Assembly: GCA_051861205.1 (NCBI GenBank)
Contig: JBHYDC010000014.1
Coordinates: 1-64,000 of the forward strand
Direction: 5' to 3'
DNA from: JBHYDC01 sp051861205
GTDB lineage: Bacteria > Pseudomonadota > Alphaproteobacteria > Rhizobiales > Pleomorphomonadaceae
DNA: 64,000 nucleotides
Shown: one piece after another, positions 26,589 to 35,073 of the stretch
Position numbering within the stretch: position 1 is the first letter of the stretch
Layout of the letters: every line of letters starts with the position of its first letter
Program-made: the position numbers and the translations under genes
Notes under the pieces: model-generated
Databases searched by the model: none
What the model saw: only the letters and a program-made list of their open reading frames with translations
Told to the model about the DNA's origin: nothing

Positions 26589-27559
26589 TAGGCCGCGCCT
26601 TTAAGCGCCCGCTGGCGGCGATACTGCTTGAGGCGAGCGGCAAGCGGCAGGATGGCGTGATCCGGCCGCGTAGACCGTTCGATCATATCGAACCGCGCAT
26701 CGCGTCCCCGTGCAGTGAAATGCGGCCCTTTCACAGAGGCCGCCTCGCGCTTGCGTTCAAATTCATGCCGCGAGCGTGTGAAGTAATGGTTGTAGCGGAT
26801 CAAATCCGCCGTCAATTCGGCTGCCTCGCGGCGGGGAAGAATGATCGGGCGGCCGGTTTCGGAATAGGCGACGGCGCGGGTGTTCTTCAAGTCGAAGTAA
26901 TGCGCGCTCCGGGCGGCCGCGGCAGCTTGGGGCTGCACGAAGCACTTGATGAACATCAGCTTGGGGTTGGCCTTCTGAACTTCAAGCGGCACGGCCTGCC
27001 GATAGGACGTGATGACGTCACCGTCCGGCGGGTCTTCATAGCCCGATGTGCCGAAGAAAATGCCGGTGACGCCAATGGCCGGCAGATGCGTCCGCTCGGC
27101 CAAAAACTCGGTCAGACTCCAGCCGTCGGTCGGAAACACGAATTCGTCGACATCGAAAAAGCCAACCCAGCGGAAATGGGGCCCCAGATTGGCGATCGCA
27201 TGGGCGTAAGCCTGCGTCTGCGTGTTTTCAAACGCTGAAAATCCGCACCACGGCACGACCGTCACAAGTCCTTCGGCCACATAAGGCGCGAGAATCCTGG
27301 CGGAGTTATCGGACGAACCATTGTCATAGATCTGGAAATGCTCGACACCGAGCATGGCATGGAAATCGATCCACTCGGCGAGGTAACGCCCCTCGTTCTT
27401 CACGACCGTCGCCATCGCCAGCCCGCCGCAAGCGCCGGTAGTATCGACGGGAGGCAGAACAGGGCCCTTGCCGAGAAACGAGTAGCCGACAGCCTTGAGG
27501 CGATTCAGAATGCCATTCATGTTCGGGTTGCCGAGTCGAAAAGCAACCTTGTATAGCAT
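26588..27559 (-). CDS. Glycosyltransferase family 92-like (DUF23) protein
   Basis: The 323-residue protein has AMATVVKNEGRYLAEWIDFH, GVEHFQIYDNGSSDNSARIL and WVGFFDVDEFVFPTDGWSL with its D-x-D metal motif, the hallmarks of GT92/GT2-like enzymes. The C-terminal half has NHYFTRSRHEFERKREAAS. The acceptor is not known. The ATG at 27559 is directly preceded by TATATATAAT on the minus strand, which resembles a -10 box; if it is one, translation would begin later, for example at the ATG at 27520 (MNGILNRLKAVGYS). Neither start has a good ribosome site. Confidence 0.85.
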   Translation of the reverse strand: MLYKVAFRLGNPNMNGILNRLKAVGYSFLGKGPVLPPVDTTGACGGLAMATVVKNEGRYLAEWIDFHAMLGVEHFQIYDNGSSDNSARILAPYVAEGLVTVVPWCGFSAFENTQTQAYAHAIANLGPHFRWVGFFDVDEFVFPTDGWSLTEFLAERTHLPAIGVTGIFFGTSGYEDPPDGDVITSYRQAVPLEVQKANPKLMFIKCFVQPQAAAAARSAHYFDLKNTRAVAYSETGRPIILPRREAAELTADLIRYNHYFTRSRHEFERKREAASVKGPHFTARGRDARFDMIERSTRPDHAILPLAARLKQYRRQRALKGAA

Positions 27560-27601
27560 TATATATAGAAAAAATCCAATATTATTGATGCCATAGGGCC
27601 A

Positions 27602-28069
27602 TCACACAATCGGCACCACAGGCTCATTCTTGACGTGGCGGAGGGTCAGCGATGTGCGCACTCCGCCCACGTTGGGGGCCGCCGTGAGCTGTTCGATCAC
27701 GAAGGTCTGAAAGGTTCGAAGGTCCGGCGCAACGCATTTCAGGAGGAAATCGACCTCGCCCGAAAGCATCCAGCACTCCCGCACGATGGGCCAGGATTTC
27801 ACGCGCTCTTCAAAGGCTATGAGATCGGCCTCGGCTTGAACGGCAAGGCTGACCATCGCGAACATGGTGATGTCATAGCCAAGGCTCTTCTCGTCGAGAA
27901 GCGCGCGGTAGCCGACAATAATGCCCGCCTCCTCCAGCGATCTGACGCGGCGCAAGCACGGCGGCGCCGAAATGCCGACGCGGCGTGCAAGTTCGACGTT
28001 GGTCATGCGCCCGTCGGCCTGAAGCTCTTTCAGGATTTTCCAATCGATGGCATCAAGACGGATCTTCAT
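27602..28069 (-). CDS. Lrp/AsnC family transcriptional regulator
   Basis: The 155-residue protein has an N-terminal winged helix (LDAIDWKILKELQADGRMTN, VELARRVGISAPPCLRRVRS) and a C-terminal RAM/AsnC effector domain (VRECWMLSGEVDFLLKCVAP). The family responds to amino acids and often regulates a neighbour. It is divergent from trxB with 251 bases between and carries the standard conserved N-terminus MKIRLDAIDWKIL. This lrp-trxB arrangement is familiar from many Rhizobiales. Confidence 0.93.
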   Translation of the reverse strand: MKIRLDAIDWKILKELQADGRMTNVELARRVGISAPPCLRRVRSLEEAGIIVGYRALLDEKSLGYDITMFAMVSLAVQAEADLIAFEERVKSWPIVRECWMLSGEVDFLLKCVAPDLRTFQTFVIEQLTAAPNVGGVRTSLTLRHVKNEPVVPIV

Positions 28070-28320
28070 CGGGGGCGGCTCATTTCAGCAGCGAATTGAC
28101 CGATAAAGCCTATCCGCCCCGCCCGCCGTGCGAAAGCAAATTTCGCCGCCGCGCACGATCATGAGCAGAAAACGCAAGGCCCAGGCTTGAATCAGCTGTG
28201 GACCAAGCGCCTCGCGAGCATCCCTCCCTTGAAAGGCCCTGCGGCGCCTCTTACCCTCAGTCGCTCAGACCATAGGATCGCAGCCGCGTCCGCCCTCCTT
28301 ACAAAAGGCCCACCGCCTCC

Positions 28321-29283
28321 ATGGCGCATCACCACACCAAAGTCCTCATCGTCGGCTCGGGACCGGCTGGCTACACAGCCGCCATCTATGCCGCGCGCGC
28401 CATGCTGGAGCCGATCCTGGTGTCTGGCATTCAGCCCGGCGGTCAGCTCACCATCACCACCGATGTGGAGAATTATCCCGGCTTTCGCGATCCCATCCAG
28501 GGTCCGTGGCTGATGGAGGAGATGCGCGCGCAGGCCGAGCACATGGGCACGCGGCTGATCTCGGATCATATCGTCGAGGCAAAACTCGGCGCAGCGCCGT
28601 TCCGCCTCGTGGGTGACGGCGGCGATACCTATTCGGCCGATACGCTGATCATCGCCACGGGCGCGCAGGCGCGCTGGCTCGGTCTGCCGTCGGAAGACAA
28701 GTTCAAGGGCTTCGGCGTTTCGGCTTGCGCCACCTGTGATGGCTTCTTCTATCGCGGCAAGCATGTTCTTGTGGTCGGCGGCGGCAATACGGCGGTGGAA
28801 GAGGCGCTCTACCTCACCCACCACGCCGATAAGGTGACCATCATTCACCGGCGAGACCATTTCCGCGCCGAGCGCATCATGCAGCAGCGTCTCTTCGATA
28901 ATCCGAAGATCGAGGTGATCTGGAATTCAGCGATCGACGAGGTTTTGGGCACTGCGGGCTTCCCGCCGTCGGTCACCGGGGCGCGCCTCAAAAACGTAGT
29001 CACGGGCGAGCTGACCGAGATCGACGCCCACGGCATCTTCATCGCGATCGGGCATGCGCCGGCCGTCGAACTGTTCAAGGATCAGATCCGTCTGAAGCCC
29101 TCCGGCTATATCTGGACCGCGCCTGATTCGACCGCGACGTCCATTCCCGGTGTATTCGCCGCCGGCGACGTGACGGACGACATTTTCCGTCAGGCCGTGA
29201 CGGCGGCGGGGATGGGGTGCATGTCTGCTCTGGAGGCGGAAAAGTATATTTCGGCACTGTCGTTCAGGGCTGCGGCCGAATAG
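28321..29283 (+). CDS. trxB: Thioredoxin reductase TrxB
   Basis: The 320-residue flavoenzyme reduces thioredoxin with NADPH. It has the FAD motif VLIVGSGPAGYTAAIYAARA, the redox pair CATC at Cys136 and Cys139 (VSACATCDGFFY), the NADPH-binding VLVVGGGNTAVEEALYL and the C-terminal FAD segment GVFAAGDVTDDIFRQAVTAA. Length is standard. The start at 28321 (MAHHHTKVLIVG) matches homologues, but no purine-rich ribosome site precedes it; the region reads CCCACCGCCTCC, so initiation may be weak or unusual. Confidence 0.96.
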   Translation: MAHHHTKVLIVGSGPAGYTAAIYAARAMLEPILVSGIQPGGQLTITTDVENYPGFRDPIQGPWLMEEMRAQAEHMGTRLISDHIVEAKLGAAPFRLVGDGGDTYSADTLIIATGAQARWLGLPSEDKFKGFGVSACATCDGFFYRGKHVLVVGGGNTAVEEALYLTHHADKVTIIHRRDHFRAERIMQQRLFDNPKIEVIWNSAIDEVLGTAGFPPSVTGARLKNVVTGELTEIDAHGIFIAIGHAPAVELFKDQIRLKPSGYIWTAPDSTATSIPGVFAAGDVTDDIFRQAVTAAGMGCMSALEAEKYISALSFRAAAE

Positions 29284-29506
29284 GCATCGGCTCTGGCGCG
29301 TCGTGGTATGAGCTGGGCCCGCACCGCTAGGTTCGGTATGGGGCGATGCGGCAGGCCGTACCAACGCTGCCGCGTTGCCAGACTCAGCCCGCGCATGCCA
29401 AGCTTTCGTCGAGATTGTGAGTTTTATCAGGATTGCCGCTGTCTGTGTTGGGACACGAGTAAGCGTACCGCGGCGTCGCAGAGTGGCCCCTGAAAGGCAG
29501 CCGGAT

Positions 29507-30397
29507 ATGGATTGGGACAAACTGAGGATCTTCCACGCGGCGGCACGCGCGGGAAGTTTCACCCATGCCGGCGATGTGCTCGCGATGAGCCAGTCGGCCG
29601 TCAGCCGGCAGGTGAGCGCGCTGGAGCAGGATCTCGGCGTTCCGCTGTTTCACCGCCATGCGCGGGGCCTGATCCTGACCGAACAGGGCGAGCTTTTGTT
29701 CCGCACCGCCCATGACGTTCTGATGAAGCTGGAGGACGTCCAGAGCCGCTTGACGGATAGCCGCGAACGGCCCTCGGGCTCGCTTCGGGTCACGACCACC
29801 GTCGGGCTTGGATCGACATGGCTCACCGCGCGCTTGCATGAATTCATCGACCTCTTCCCCGAGGTGCAGCTTCAGCTTCTTCTCGACGACGTGGAACTCG
29901 ATCTGGCGATGCGGCAGGCCGATGTCGCCATCCGCTTGCGCCAGCCAACTCAGCCGGAGCTGATCCAGCGCAAGCTCTTCACGGTGCATTTTCATCTCTA
30001 CGCAGCGCCCGCCTATGTGAAGCGCTTCGGCGCGCCGCACACGATCGAAGATCTCGAAAACCACCGCATCGTGACCTTCGGGGCCGCCGCACCGGCCTAT
30101 CTGCGCGACATGAATTGGCTGGAAAGCGCCGGACGTCCCTATGACAACCCGCGTATTCCGGTCTTGCGGGTCAACAACATCGTCGCGATCAAGCGGGCCG
30201 TGCAGCGCGGTATCGGCATCGCGCTTTTGCCGGATTACCTGATCGAAACGGACTCCGGACTGGTGCAGCTCATTCCCGAGGTCGATCTGCCGTCCTTCGA
30301 CACGTATTTCGTCTACCCCGACGAGCTGCGCAATTCCGCCCGCGTTCACGCCTTCCGCGATTTCCTTGTCGGCAAGGCCCAGCGCTGGAGCTTCTGA
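29507..30397 (+). CDS. LysR family transcriptional regulator
   Basis: The 296-residue protein has the LysR winged helix at residues 3-60: WDKLRIFHAAARAGSFTHAG, AMSQSAVSRQVSALEQDLGV and PLFHRHARGLILTEQGE, then a periplasmic-binding-type effector domain with LRVTTTVGLGSTWLTARL and NNIVAIKRAVQRGIGIALLP. The ligand is unknown. The ATG at 29507 gives the canonical N-terminus; the longer frame from 29375 adds unrelated residues. It is 223 bases downstream of trxB on the same strand and upstream of the sRNA. Confidence 0.93.
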   Translation: MDWDKLRIFHAAARAGSFTHAGDVLAMSQSAVSRQVSALEQDLGVPLFHRHARGLILTEQGELLFRTAHDVLMKLEDVQSRLTDSRERPSGSLRVTTTVGLGSTWLTARLHEFIDLFPEVQLQLLLDDVELDLAMRQADVAIRLRQPTQPELIQRKLFTVHFHLYAAPAYVKRFGAPHTIEDLENHRIVTFGAAAPAYLRDMNWLESAGRPYDNPRIPVLRVNNIVAIKRAVQRGIGIALLPDYLIETDSGLVQLIPEVDLPSFDTYFVYPDELRNSARVHAFRDFLVGKAQRWSF

Positions 30398-30512
30398 TCG
30401 GGATCCGGCCACGGCGCCTAGTTTTGCGCCATCAATCACCCCGCATTCACCGGGATGTGATGACAAAAACGGCGGCTTGATCGCATTTGCATAGCAGATA
30501 TGCAGGCAAACC

Positions 30513-30541
30513 CTTGTTCCTCACGTTTAAGAGGCGCATAT
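30513..30541 (+). promoter_or_regulatory. Candidate promoter of the small RNA
   Basis: CTTGTT (30513-30518), a 17-base spacer, and GCATAT (30536-30541) resemble the alphaproteobacterial housekeeping promoter CTTGAC-N17-CTATAT at most positions. It would start transcription near 30548, just before the first hairpin of the RNA described next. Confidence 0.5.
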
Positions 30542-30547
30542 GAGGGT

Positions 30548-30686
30548 CGCTGATGGATTAGTCAGGCCGCTCTTTCCTCCCGGCGGTTTGATTGTCAGCG
30601 TTTTCCCCTCTGAAGGTGCGCGTATTGCCCCCTGCGATACGCCGCTGAAACTTAAAACGCCGGGCCCTGTGCCCGGCTCTTTTTTT
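30548..30686 (+). ncRNA. Candidate trans-acting small RNA with C/U-rich hairpin loops
   Basis: The roughly 139-base segment folds as a string of hairpins: CTGA/TCAG (30550-30565); CCGC/GCGG (30567-30586) with loop TCTTTCCTCCCG; TCAG/CTGA (30595-30613) with loop CGTTTTCCCCT; GCGTAT/ATACGC (30620-30642) with loop TGCCCCCTGCG; and a strong terminator. The loops are pyrimidine-rich and include anti-Shine-Dalgarno sequence (CCTCCC), a design known from the rhizobial alpha-r14 (NfeR1-like) family that binds ribosome sites of many mRNAs. A candidate promoter lies directly upstream. The short frame starting at 30540 is unlikely to be a protein. Family membership is inferred from architecture, not from sequence comparison. 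Confidence 0.68.
30659..30686 (+). terminator. Rho-independent terminator of the small RNA
   Basis: GCCGGGC (30659-30665) pairs perfectly with GCCCGGC (30671-30677) across CCTGT and is followed by TCTTTTTTT. It is 262 bases after the lysR stop, which makes the sRNA a better owner than lysR. Confidence 0.88.
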
Positions 30687-30703
30687 GCCCGCGACTTGGC
30701 CGC

Positions 30704-31660
30704 TCACATGAAGAGCGCTTCGTCTTCAAGGCCTTTGTAGAGACCGGCAACTTGCTCGCCATAGCCGTTGAACAGCAGCGTCGGCACGCGCTCGCCGGTA
30801 TGCAGCACGCGCTCGTCGGCCTGGCTCCAGCGCGGATGCGGAACCTCCGGATTCACATTGGCCCAGAAGCCGTATTCCGAAGACTGAAGCTGCGTCCAGA
30901 ACGAGGTCGGCCGTTCATCCGTGAAGGTGAACTTCACGATCGACTTGATGGACTTGAATCCATATTTCCAAGGTGTTGCCAGCCGGATCGGCGCACCGAA
31001 CTGATTGAGCAGCGGCTTGCCATAGGCGCCGATCACCATGAAGGCGAGTTCATTCGTCGCCTCGGCGATCGTCAGCCCTTCCACATAAGGCCAGGGATAC
31101 CAGAACTGCTTCTGGCCGGACGCCATGTCCGGATCGAGGAACGTCTCCATCCGCACATATTTCGCGCCAGACGTGGGCTTGGCGTAGTCGATCAGCGCCT
31201 TCATCGGAAAGCCCGTCCAAGGGATCGTCATCGACCATGCTTCCACGCAGCGATGACGGTAGAGCCGCTCCTCGATCGGCATGGCGCGGATGAGGTCGTC
31301 GACATCCACGGTCTTAGGCGCCTCCACCATGCCGTCGAAGGTCAGCGTCCAGGGGCGGGGCTTCAGCGTCTGCGCTTCCTCATAGATCTCCTTCTGCGAC
31401 CCGAACTCGTAGAAGTTGTTGTACTTGGCATTCACCTCTTGCGGCGTCAGATCCCGGTCGAGGGTGAAGGCGGGGTTTCGCTTGGCCGGGAACAGTCCAT
31501 CGATCGGCGTTCCCGCCGCCCTTACCGAGGGCGAACCAGCGAGGAGCAGGCCGGCGCCGAGCCCCATGCCCGCCAGAATTTCGCGGCGGTTCAGGAAGGC
31601 GGCTTCGGGCGTTGCGAGATGCTCGGCAATGGCCCAAGCCGGGCGGGACTTGATCAACAT
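30704..31660 (-). CDS. msrP: Protein-methionine-sulfoxide reductase catalytic subunit MsrP
   Basis: The 318-residue molybdoenzyme repairs oxidised methionines in periplasmic proteins. A Tat signal follows a short N-terminal tail (LNRREILAGMGLGAGLLLAG, with the twin Arg), and the Mo-molybdopterin ligand is Cys in YRHRCVEAWSMTIPWTGFP. Further family segments are KYVRMETFLDPDM, YGKPLLNQFGAPIRL and TPWKYGFKSIKSIVKFTF. Its usual membrane heme partner MsrQ is not beside it: the neighbours are the sRNA terminator and a divergent aminotransferase. moaD and moaE for its cofactor lie 22 kb away. Confidence 0.94.
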   Translation of the reverse strand: MLIKSRPAWAIAEHLATPEAAFLNRREILAGMGLGAGLLLAGSPSVRAAGTPIDGLFPAKRNPAFTLDRDLTPQEVNAKYNNFYEFGSQKEIYEEAQTLKPRPWTLTFDGMVEAPKTVDVDDLIRAMPIEERLYRHRCVEAWSMTIPWTGFPMKALIDYAKPTSGAKYVRMETFLDPDMASGQKQFWYPWPYVEGLTIAEATNELAFMVIGAYGKPLLNQFGAPIRLATPWKYGFKSIKSIVKFTFTDERPTSFWTQLQSSEYGFWANVNPEVPHPRWSQADERVLHTGERVPTLLFNGYGEQVAGLYKGLEDEALFM

Positions 31661-31880
31661 GGCTCGTTCTCCTCAAAGCGCGGAACGTCGTTCATTCGCC
31701 TTGCCCATCATACGAAACGCAGGCCGTGAACGTTACAGGCCGGCCGGACACGAATGCGTCAACAGCGGGGATCTTCGACTTCGGCGATGATCGGTCTTGC
31801 GCGTGCCCGTGTGCCGCAATACGGTCCCGCGCGCCGATGAACCGCCCATCGGCATTCGTGCGCTCGGAGACGCCTCGATC

Positions 31881-33083
31881 ATGTCCTTTCTCGCCCAGTC
31901 CCTCTCTCGCGTGAAACCCTCCGCGACCATTGCCGTCACCACGAAGGCGCGCGAGTTGAAGGCCGCTGGCCGCGACGTGATCGGCCTTGGCGCGGGCGAG
32001 CCGGACTTCGACACGCCGGAGAACATCAAGGACGCTGCCATCCGCGCCATCCGCGACGGCCGCACCAAATACACCGCCGTTGACGGTATTCCCGAACTCA
32101 AGGCGGCGATCTCCGCCAAGTTCAAGCGCGAGAACAATCTGACCTATAGCCAAGCTCAGATTTCGGTCGGCACGGGCGGCAAGCAGGTGCTCTATAACGC
32201 CCTGATGGCCACGCTGAACCCCGGCGACGAGGTTCTGATCCCCACCCCCTATTGGGTCAGCTACCCCGACATGGTGCATCTGGCGGGCGCGACGCCGACC
32301 TTCGTGGAAACATCGCTGGCGAGCAACTTCAAGGTCGAGCCCGCCGCCCTTGAGGCCGCCATCACGCCGCGCACCAAGTGGCTGATCTTCAACTCGCCGT
32401 CGAACCCCTCCGGCGCCGCCTACTCGCGCGCCGAACTCCGCGCCATCGCCGACGTGCTGCTGAATCACCCGCACGTCTGGGTGATGACCGACGACATGTA
32501 CGAACACCTCGTCTACGACGCCTTCGTCTTCTCGACGCTGGCCGAAGTGGAACCTGCCCTGTTCGACCGCACGCTGACGGTCAACGGTGTGTCCAAGGCC
32601 TATTGCATGACCGGCTGGCGCATCGGTTACGCCGGCGGCCCTGTGCAGTTGATCAAGGCGATGGCCAACATCCAGTCGCAGTCCACCTCGAACCCCTGCT
32701 CCATCTCGCAGTGGGCAGCCGTGGAGGCGCTGAACGGACCGCAGGACTTCATCGCCCGTAATAACAAGGCCTTCAAGGAACGCCGCGACCTCGTGGTGTC
32801 CATGTTGAACCAGTCGCGTGGGCTGGCCTGCCCGACACCGGAGGGCGCTTTCTACGTTTATCCGTCCTGCGAAGGCGTGATCGGCCGCAAGACCCCGTCA
32901 GGCAAAGTGATCGAGACCGACGAAGACTTTGTGACCGAGCTTTTGGAGCAAGAAGGCGTGGCGGTCGTGCAGGGTTCGGCCTTTGGCCTTGGTCCGAATT
33001 TCCGCATTTCCTATGCAACCTCCACCGCCGAACTTGAAGCGGCCTGCGAGCGAATCCAGCGTTTCTGCGGTTCGCTGATCTGA
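31881..33083 (+). CDS. aatA: PLP-dependent aspartate/aromatic aminotransferase (class I)
   Basis: The 400-residue enzyme transfers the amino group between aspartate and 2-oxoglutarate. It begins MSFLAQSLSRVKPSATIAV, then DVIGLGAGEPDFDTPENIKD, TPYWVSYPDMVHLAGATP, FNSPSNPSGAAYSRAEL and the PLP lysine in VNGVSKAYCMTGWRIGYAGG; the C-terminal NFRISYATSTAELEAACERI completes the fold. Rhizobial AatA-type enzymes look the same. The ATG at 31881 follows GGAGACG; a longer frame from 31797 is rejected. A strong terminator follows at 33109. Confidence 0.93.
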   Translation: MSFLAQSLSRVKPSATIAVTTKARELKAAGRDVIGLGAGEPDFDTPENIKDAAIRAIRDGRTKYTAVDGIPELKAAISAKFKRENNLTYSQAQISVGTGGKQVLYNALMATLNPGDEVLIPTPYWVSYPDMVHLAGATPTFVETSLASNFKVEPAALEAAITPRTKWLIFNSPSNPSGAAYSRAELRAIADVLLNHPHVWVMTDDMYEHLVYDAFVFSTLAEVEPALFDRTLTVNGVSKAYCMTGWRIGYAGGPVQLIKAMANIQSQSTSNPCSISQWAAVEALNGPQDFIARNNKAFKERRDLVVSMLNQSRGLACPTPEGAFYVYPSCEGVIGRKTPSGKVIETDEDFVTELLEQEGVAVVQGSAFGLGPNFRISYATSTAELEAACERIQRFCGSLI

Positions 33084-33108
33084 CAAGGCCGGGCTGGACC
33101 GGAGACCG

Positions 33109-33137
33109 GGCCGGGGGCATTGCCTCCGGCCTTTTTC
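33109..33137 (+). terminator. Terminator after the aminotransferase
   Basis: GGCCGGGGGC (33109-33118) pairs with GCCTCCGGCC (33122-33131) with a three-base loop and one G-T pair, followed by TTTTTC. It is 26 bases past the stop codon. Confidence 0.9.
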
Positions 33138-33338
33138 TTTGCCTCGTCAAATGCACCCCGCTCGGCAAGGTATTCGGATAACCCGCCATAAACGCGATCG
33201 AATCCGCCACGAAATGGCCATTTTGAAACCGGCAGCCAAGCGCAATCTCGGCCTCACGCGGTCCTAATCGACTGGCTTATTCACCCTCGCCGGGCAGCGA
33301 AGGATTCGCGGCAGCCGGGGCAGCGAAGGGGAACGGCC

Positions 33339-33770
33339 ATGATCGACGGACAGATCAACAACGACTGGCACATCAGCGCCACGACGGTGCCTGACGTCAT
33401 GGCTGTGGACGACGTGGCCGTTAGTACCGGCGCCTCGATCGTGGTGGCCGTCGCCGCTACAATAGCTGTGGTCCTCACGCTCCTCGTCGCCAGCCTATCG
33501 TCGGCCTCGGCCGCACCGCTCGCGGCCGGCATCGAGCGGAGCGTCGCATCCACCGCCTTCGTCAATCCGGTGGCGGTGTCCTATCAGTCCGCCGCGCCGC
33601 GCGATCAGACCTATATCGTTGCCATGAACGACCGGAGCCGGCGGGAGAGCTTGGCGGGGTGGTTGCTGGGCGCGGCATTCGTGGGTTCACTCGCCGCCAC
33701 CGTGCAGTCCTGGCGCGGTCTGTCGCGCGCGCCGAAGCCGTGCCGCCGCGAGATCGCGCGCAAAGGTTGA
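33339..33770 (+). CDS. Small membrane protein of unknown function
   Basis: The 143-residue protein is not recognised. It has a polar start (IDGQINNDWHISATTV), a hydrophobic segment at about residues 33-57 (SIVVAVAATIAVVLTLLVAS), a middle region, and a second weaker hydrophobic segment (LAGWLLGAAFVGSLAATVQ) before a basic tail. GC-rich third codon positions and AGGGGA before the ATG support real translation. It stands alone between the aminotransferase terminator and the sugar dehydrogenase gene, 87 bases before the latter. A shadow frame on the minus strand is much shorter. Confidence 0.6.
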   Translation: MIDGQINNDWHISATTVPDVMAVDDVAVSTGASIVVAVAATIAVVLTLLVASLSSASAAPLAAGIERSVASTAFVNPVAVSYQSAAPRDQTYIVAMNDRSRRESLAGWLLGAAFVGSLAATVQSWRGLSRAPKPCRREIARKG

Positions 33771-33857
33771 CGCAGCACCGGTTGCAAAGCCGACACGGCA
33801 ACCTATGTCGAGAATGGGGAATTCCCGCAGCCGTGCCGATGTGAACCGGAGACCGCC

Positions 33858-35000
33858 ATGAAAGGGATAGCACTTCTAGTCTCGCTCTTGATCGTGAGCC
33901 ATGCCGAGGCAGCGGAGACGGCCAAGGCGACCGATTACAATCTGACGGCCGATATCGTCGTCAGCGGTCTCGATCATCCCTGGAGCGTCGCCTTTTTGCC
34001 CGATGGCGACATGCTGGTGACCGAACGCAGCGGCAATCTTCGCCTTATCCACGCCGGTAAACTCTCGAACGCGCCCGTGAGTGGTGTACCCACCGTTTTC
34101 GCCGAAGGTCAGGGCGGCCTTCTCGACATCATTCTCGATCCCGATTTTGCCGGCAACAACCTGATCTACTTCAGCTACGCCGAGCCGGGCCCCGACGACA
34201 CTGCAGGCACGGCCGTGGCACGGGCGCGGCTGGTGCGGGATGGTGCAGCGGCGGGTCTTGAGGACGTCTCCGTCATCTTCCGGCAGGAGCCCAAGTTCAG
34301 CGGTGGCAACCATTTCGGCTCCCGTCTGGTCGTCGATCGCCAGGGCCATCTCTATATAACGCTCGGCGAGCGCTTCCGGCGCGATCTCGCGCAAGGCTTG
34401 GACAATCTCCAGGGCAAGGTTGCGCGGATCGAGCGCGACGGATCGATTCCCGCCGACAATCCCTTCGTGGGTCAGGCGGGCGCCCGTCCTGAGATTTGGA
34501 GCTATGGCCACCGCAACCAGCAAAGCGCGGCACTCAACCCGCGCACGGGCGAGCTTTGGACCGTGGAACACGGCGCGCGCGGCGGCGACGAGGTGAACAT
34601 TCCAAAGTCCGGCCGCAACTACGGCTGGCCGGTGATCACATACGGCATCGATTACAGCGGCGCGAAGATCGGCGTTGGCACGGCGGCCTCCGGGATGGAG
34701 CAGCCGATCCACTATTGGGACCCCTCGATCGCCCCCTCCGGCGCCACCTTCTATACCGGCTCGCTGTTTCCCAAATGGCAGGGAGACCTCTTCGTCGGGG
34801 CGCTGAAGGACCAGATGATCGTGCGCCTGGATGTGGAAGGGGATCGCATTACCAGTGAAGAGCGCCTCTTCGAGGGCACCTTCGGCCGTGTTCGCGACAT
34901 CCGCACCGGCCCCGACGGCGCGCTCTGGGTCCTGACCGACGAGAGCGACGGCGCCTTGATCCGGATACGGCCGGAACAGACGACGGGCGCGGTCGAGTAA
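33858..35000 (+). CDS. PQQ-dependent aldose sugar dehydrogenase (YliI/GdhB family)
   Basis: The 380-residue periplasmic protein has a signal peptide (LLVSLLIVSHAEAAE) and the six-bladed beta-propeller of soluble sugar dehydrogenases: GLDHPWSVAFLPDGDMLVTE, EGQGGLLDIILDPDFAGN, SGGNHFGSRLVVDRQGHLYI, EIWSYGHRNQQSAALNP and ELWTVEHGARGGDEVNI, the last with residues that bind PQQ and calcium. One family position often reads GD after GE (TLGERFRRD here), a small deviation. No PQQ biosynthesis genes are in the window. The enzyme would pass electrons to the respiratory chain. Confidence 0.9.
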   Translation: MKGIALLVSLLIVSHAEAAETAKATDYNLTADIVVSGLDHPWSVAFLPDGDMLVTERSGNLRLIHAGKLSNAPVSGVPTVFAEGQGGLLDIILDPDFAGNNLIYFSYAEPGPDDTAGTAVARARLVRDGAAAGLEDVSVIFRQEPKFSGGNHFGSRLVVDRQGHLYITLGERFRRDLAQGLDNLQGKVARIERDGSIPADNPFVGQAGARPEIWSYGHRNQQSAALNPRTGELWTVEHGARGGDEVNIPKSGRNYGWPVITYGIDYSGAKIGVGTAASGMEQPIHYWDPSIAPSGATFYTGSLFPKWQGDLFVGALKDQMIVRLDVEGDRITSEERLFEGTFGRVRDIRTGPDGALWVLTDESDGALIRIRPEQTTGAVE

Positions 35001-35073
35001 CGATCCTGGCCATCCCGCAAAGAACGACCCCGTTTCACCGTCCGCCAAATCCGCGCGGCCCAAGGGTGCCTTA

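Noticed and set aside
29384..30466. A 360-codon minus-strand frame opposite lysR
   Set aside because: Antisense shadow of a clear LysR gene.
30540..30740. A 66-codon plus-strand frame over the sRNA
   Set aside because: It runs through all hairpins and the terminator into the msrP 3' end; the RNA structure explains the region better.
33876..35063. A 395-codon minus-strand frame opposite the sugar dehydrogenase
   Set aside because: Antisense shadow; the plus-strand product has a signal peptide and conserved propeller motifs.
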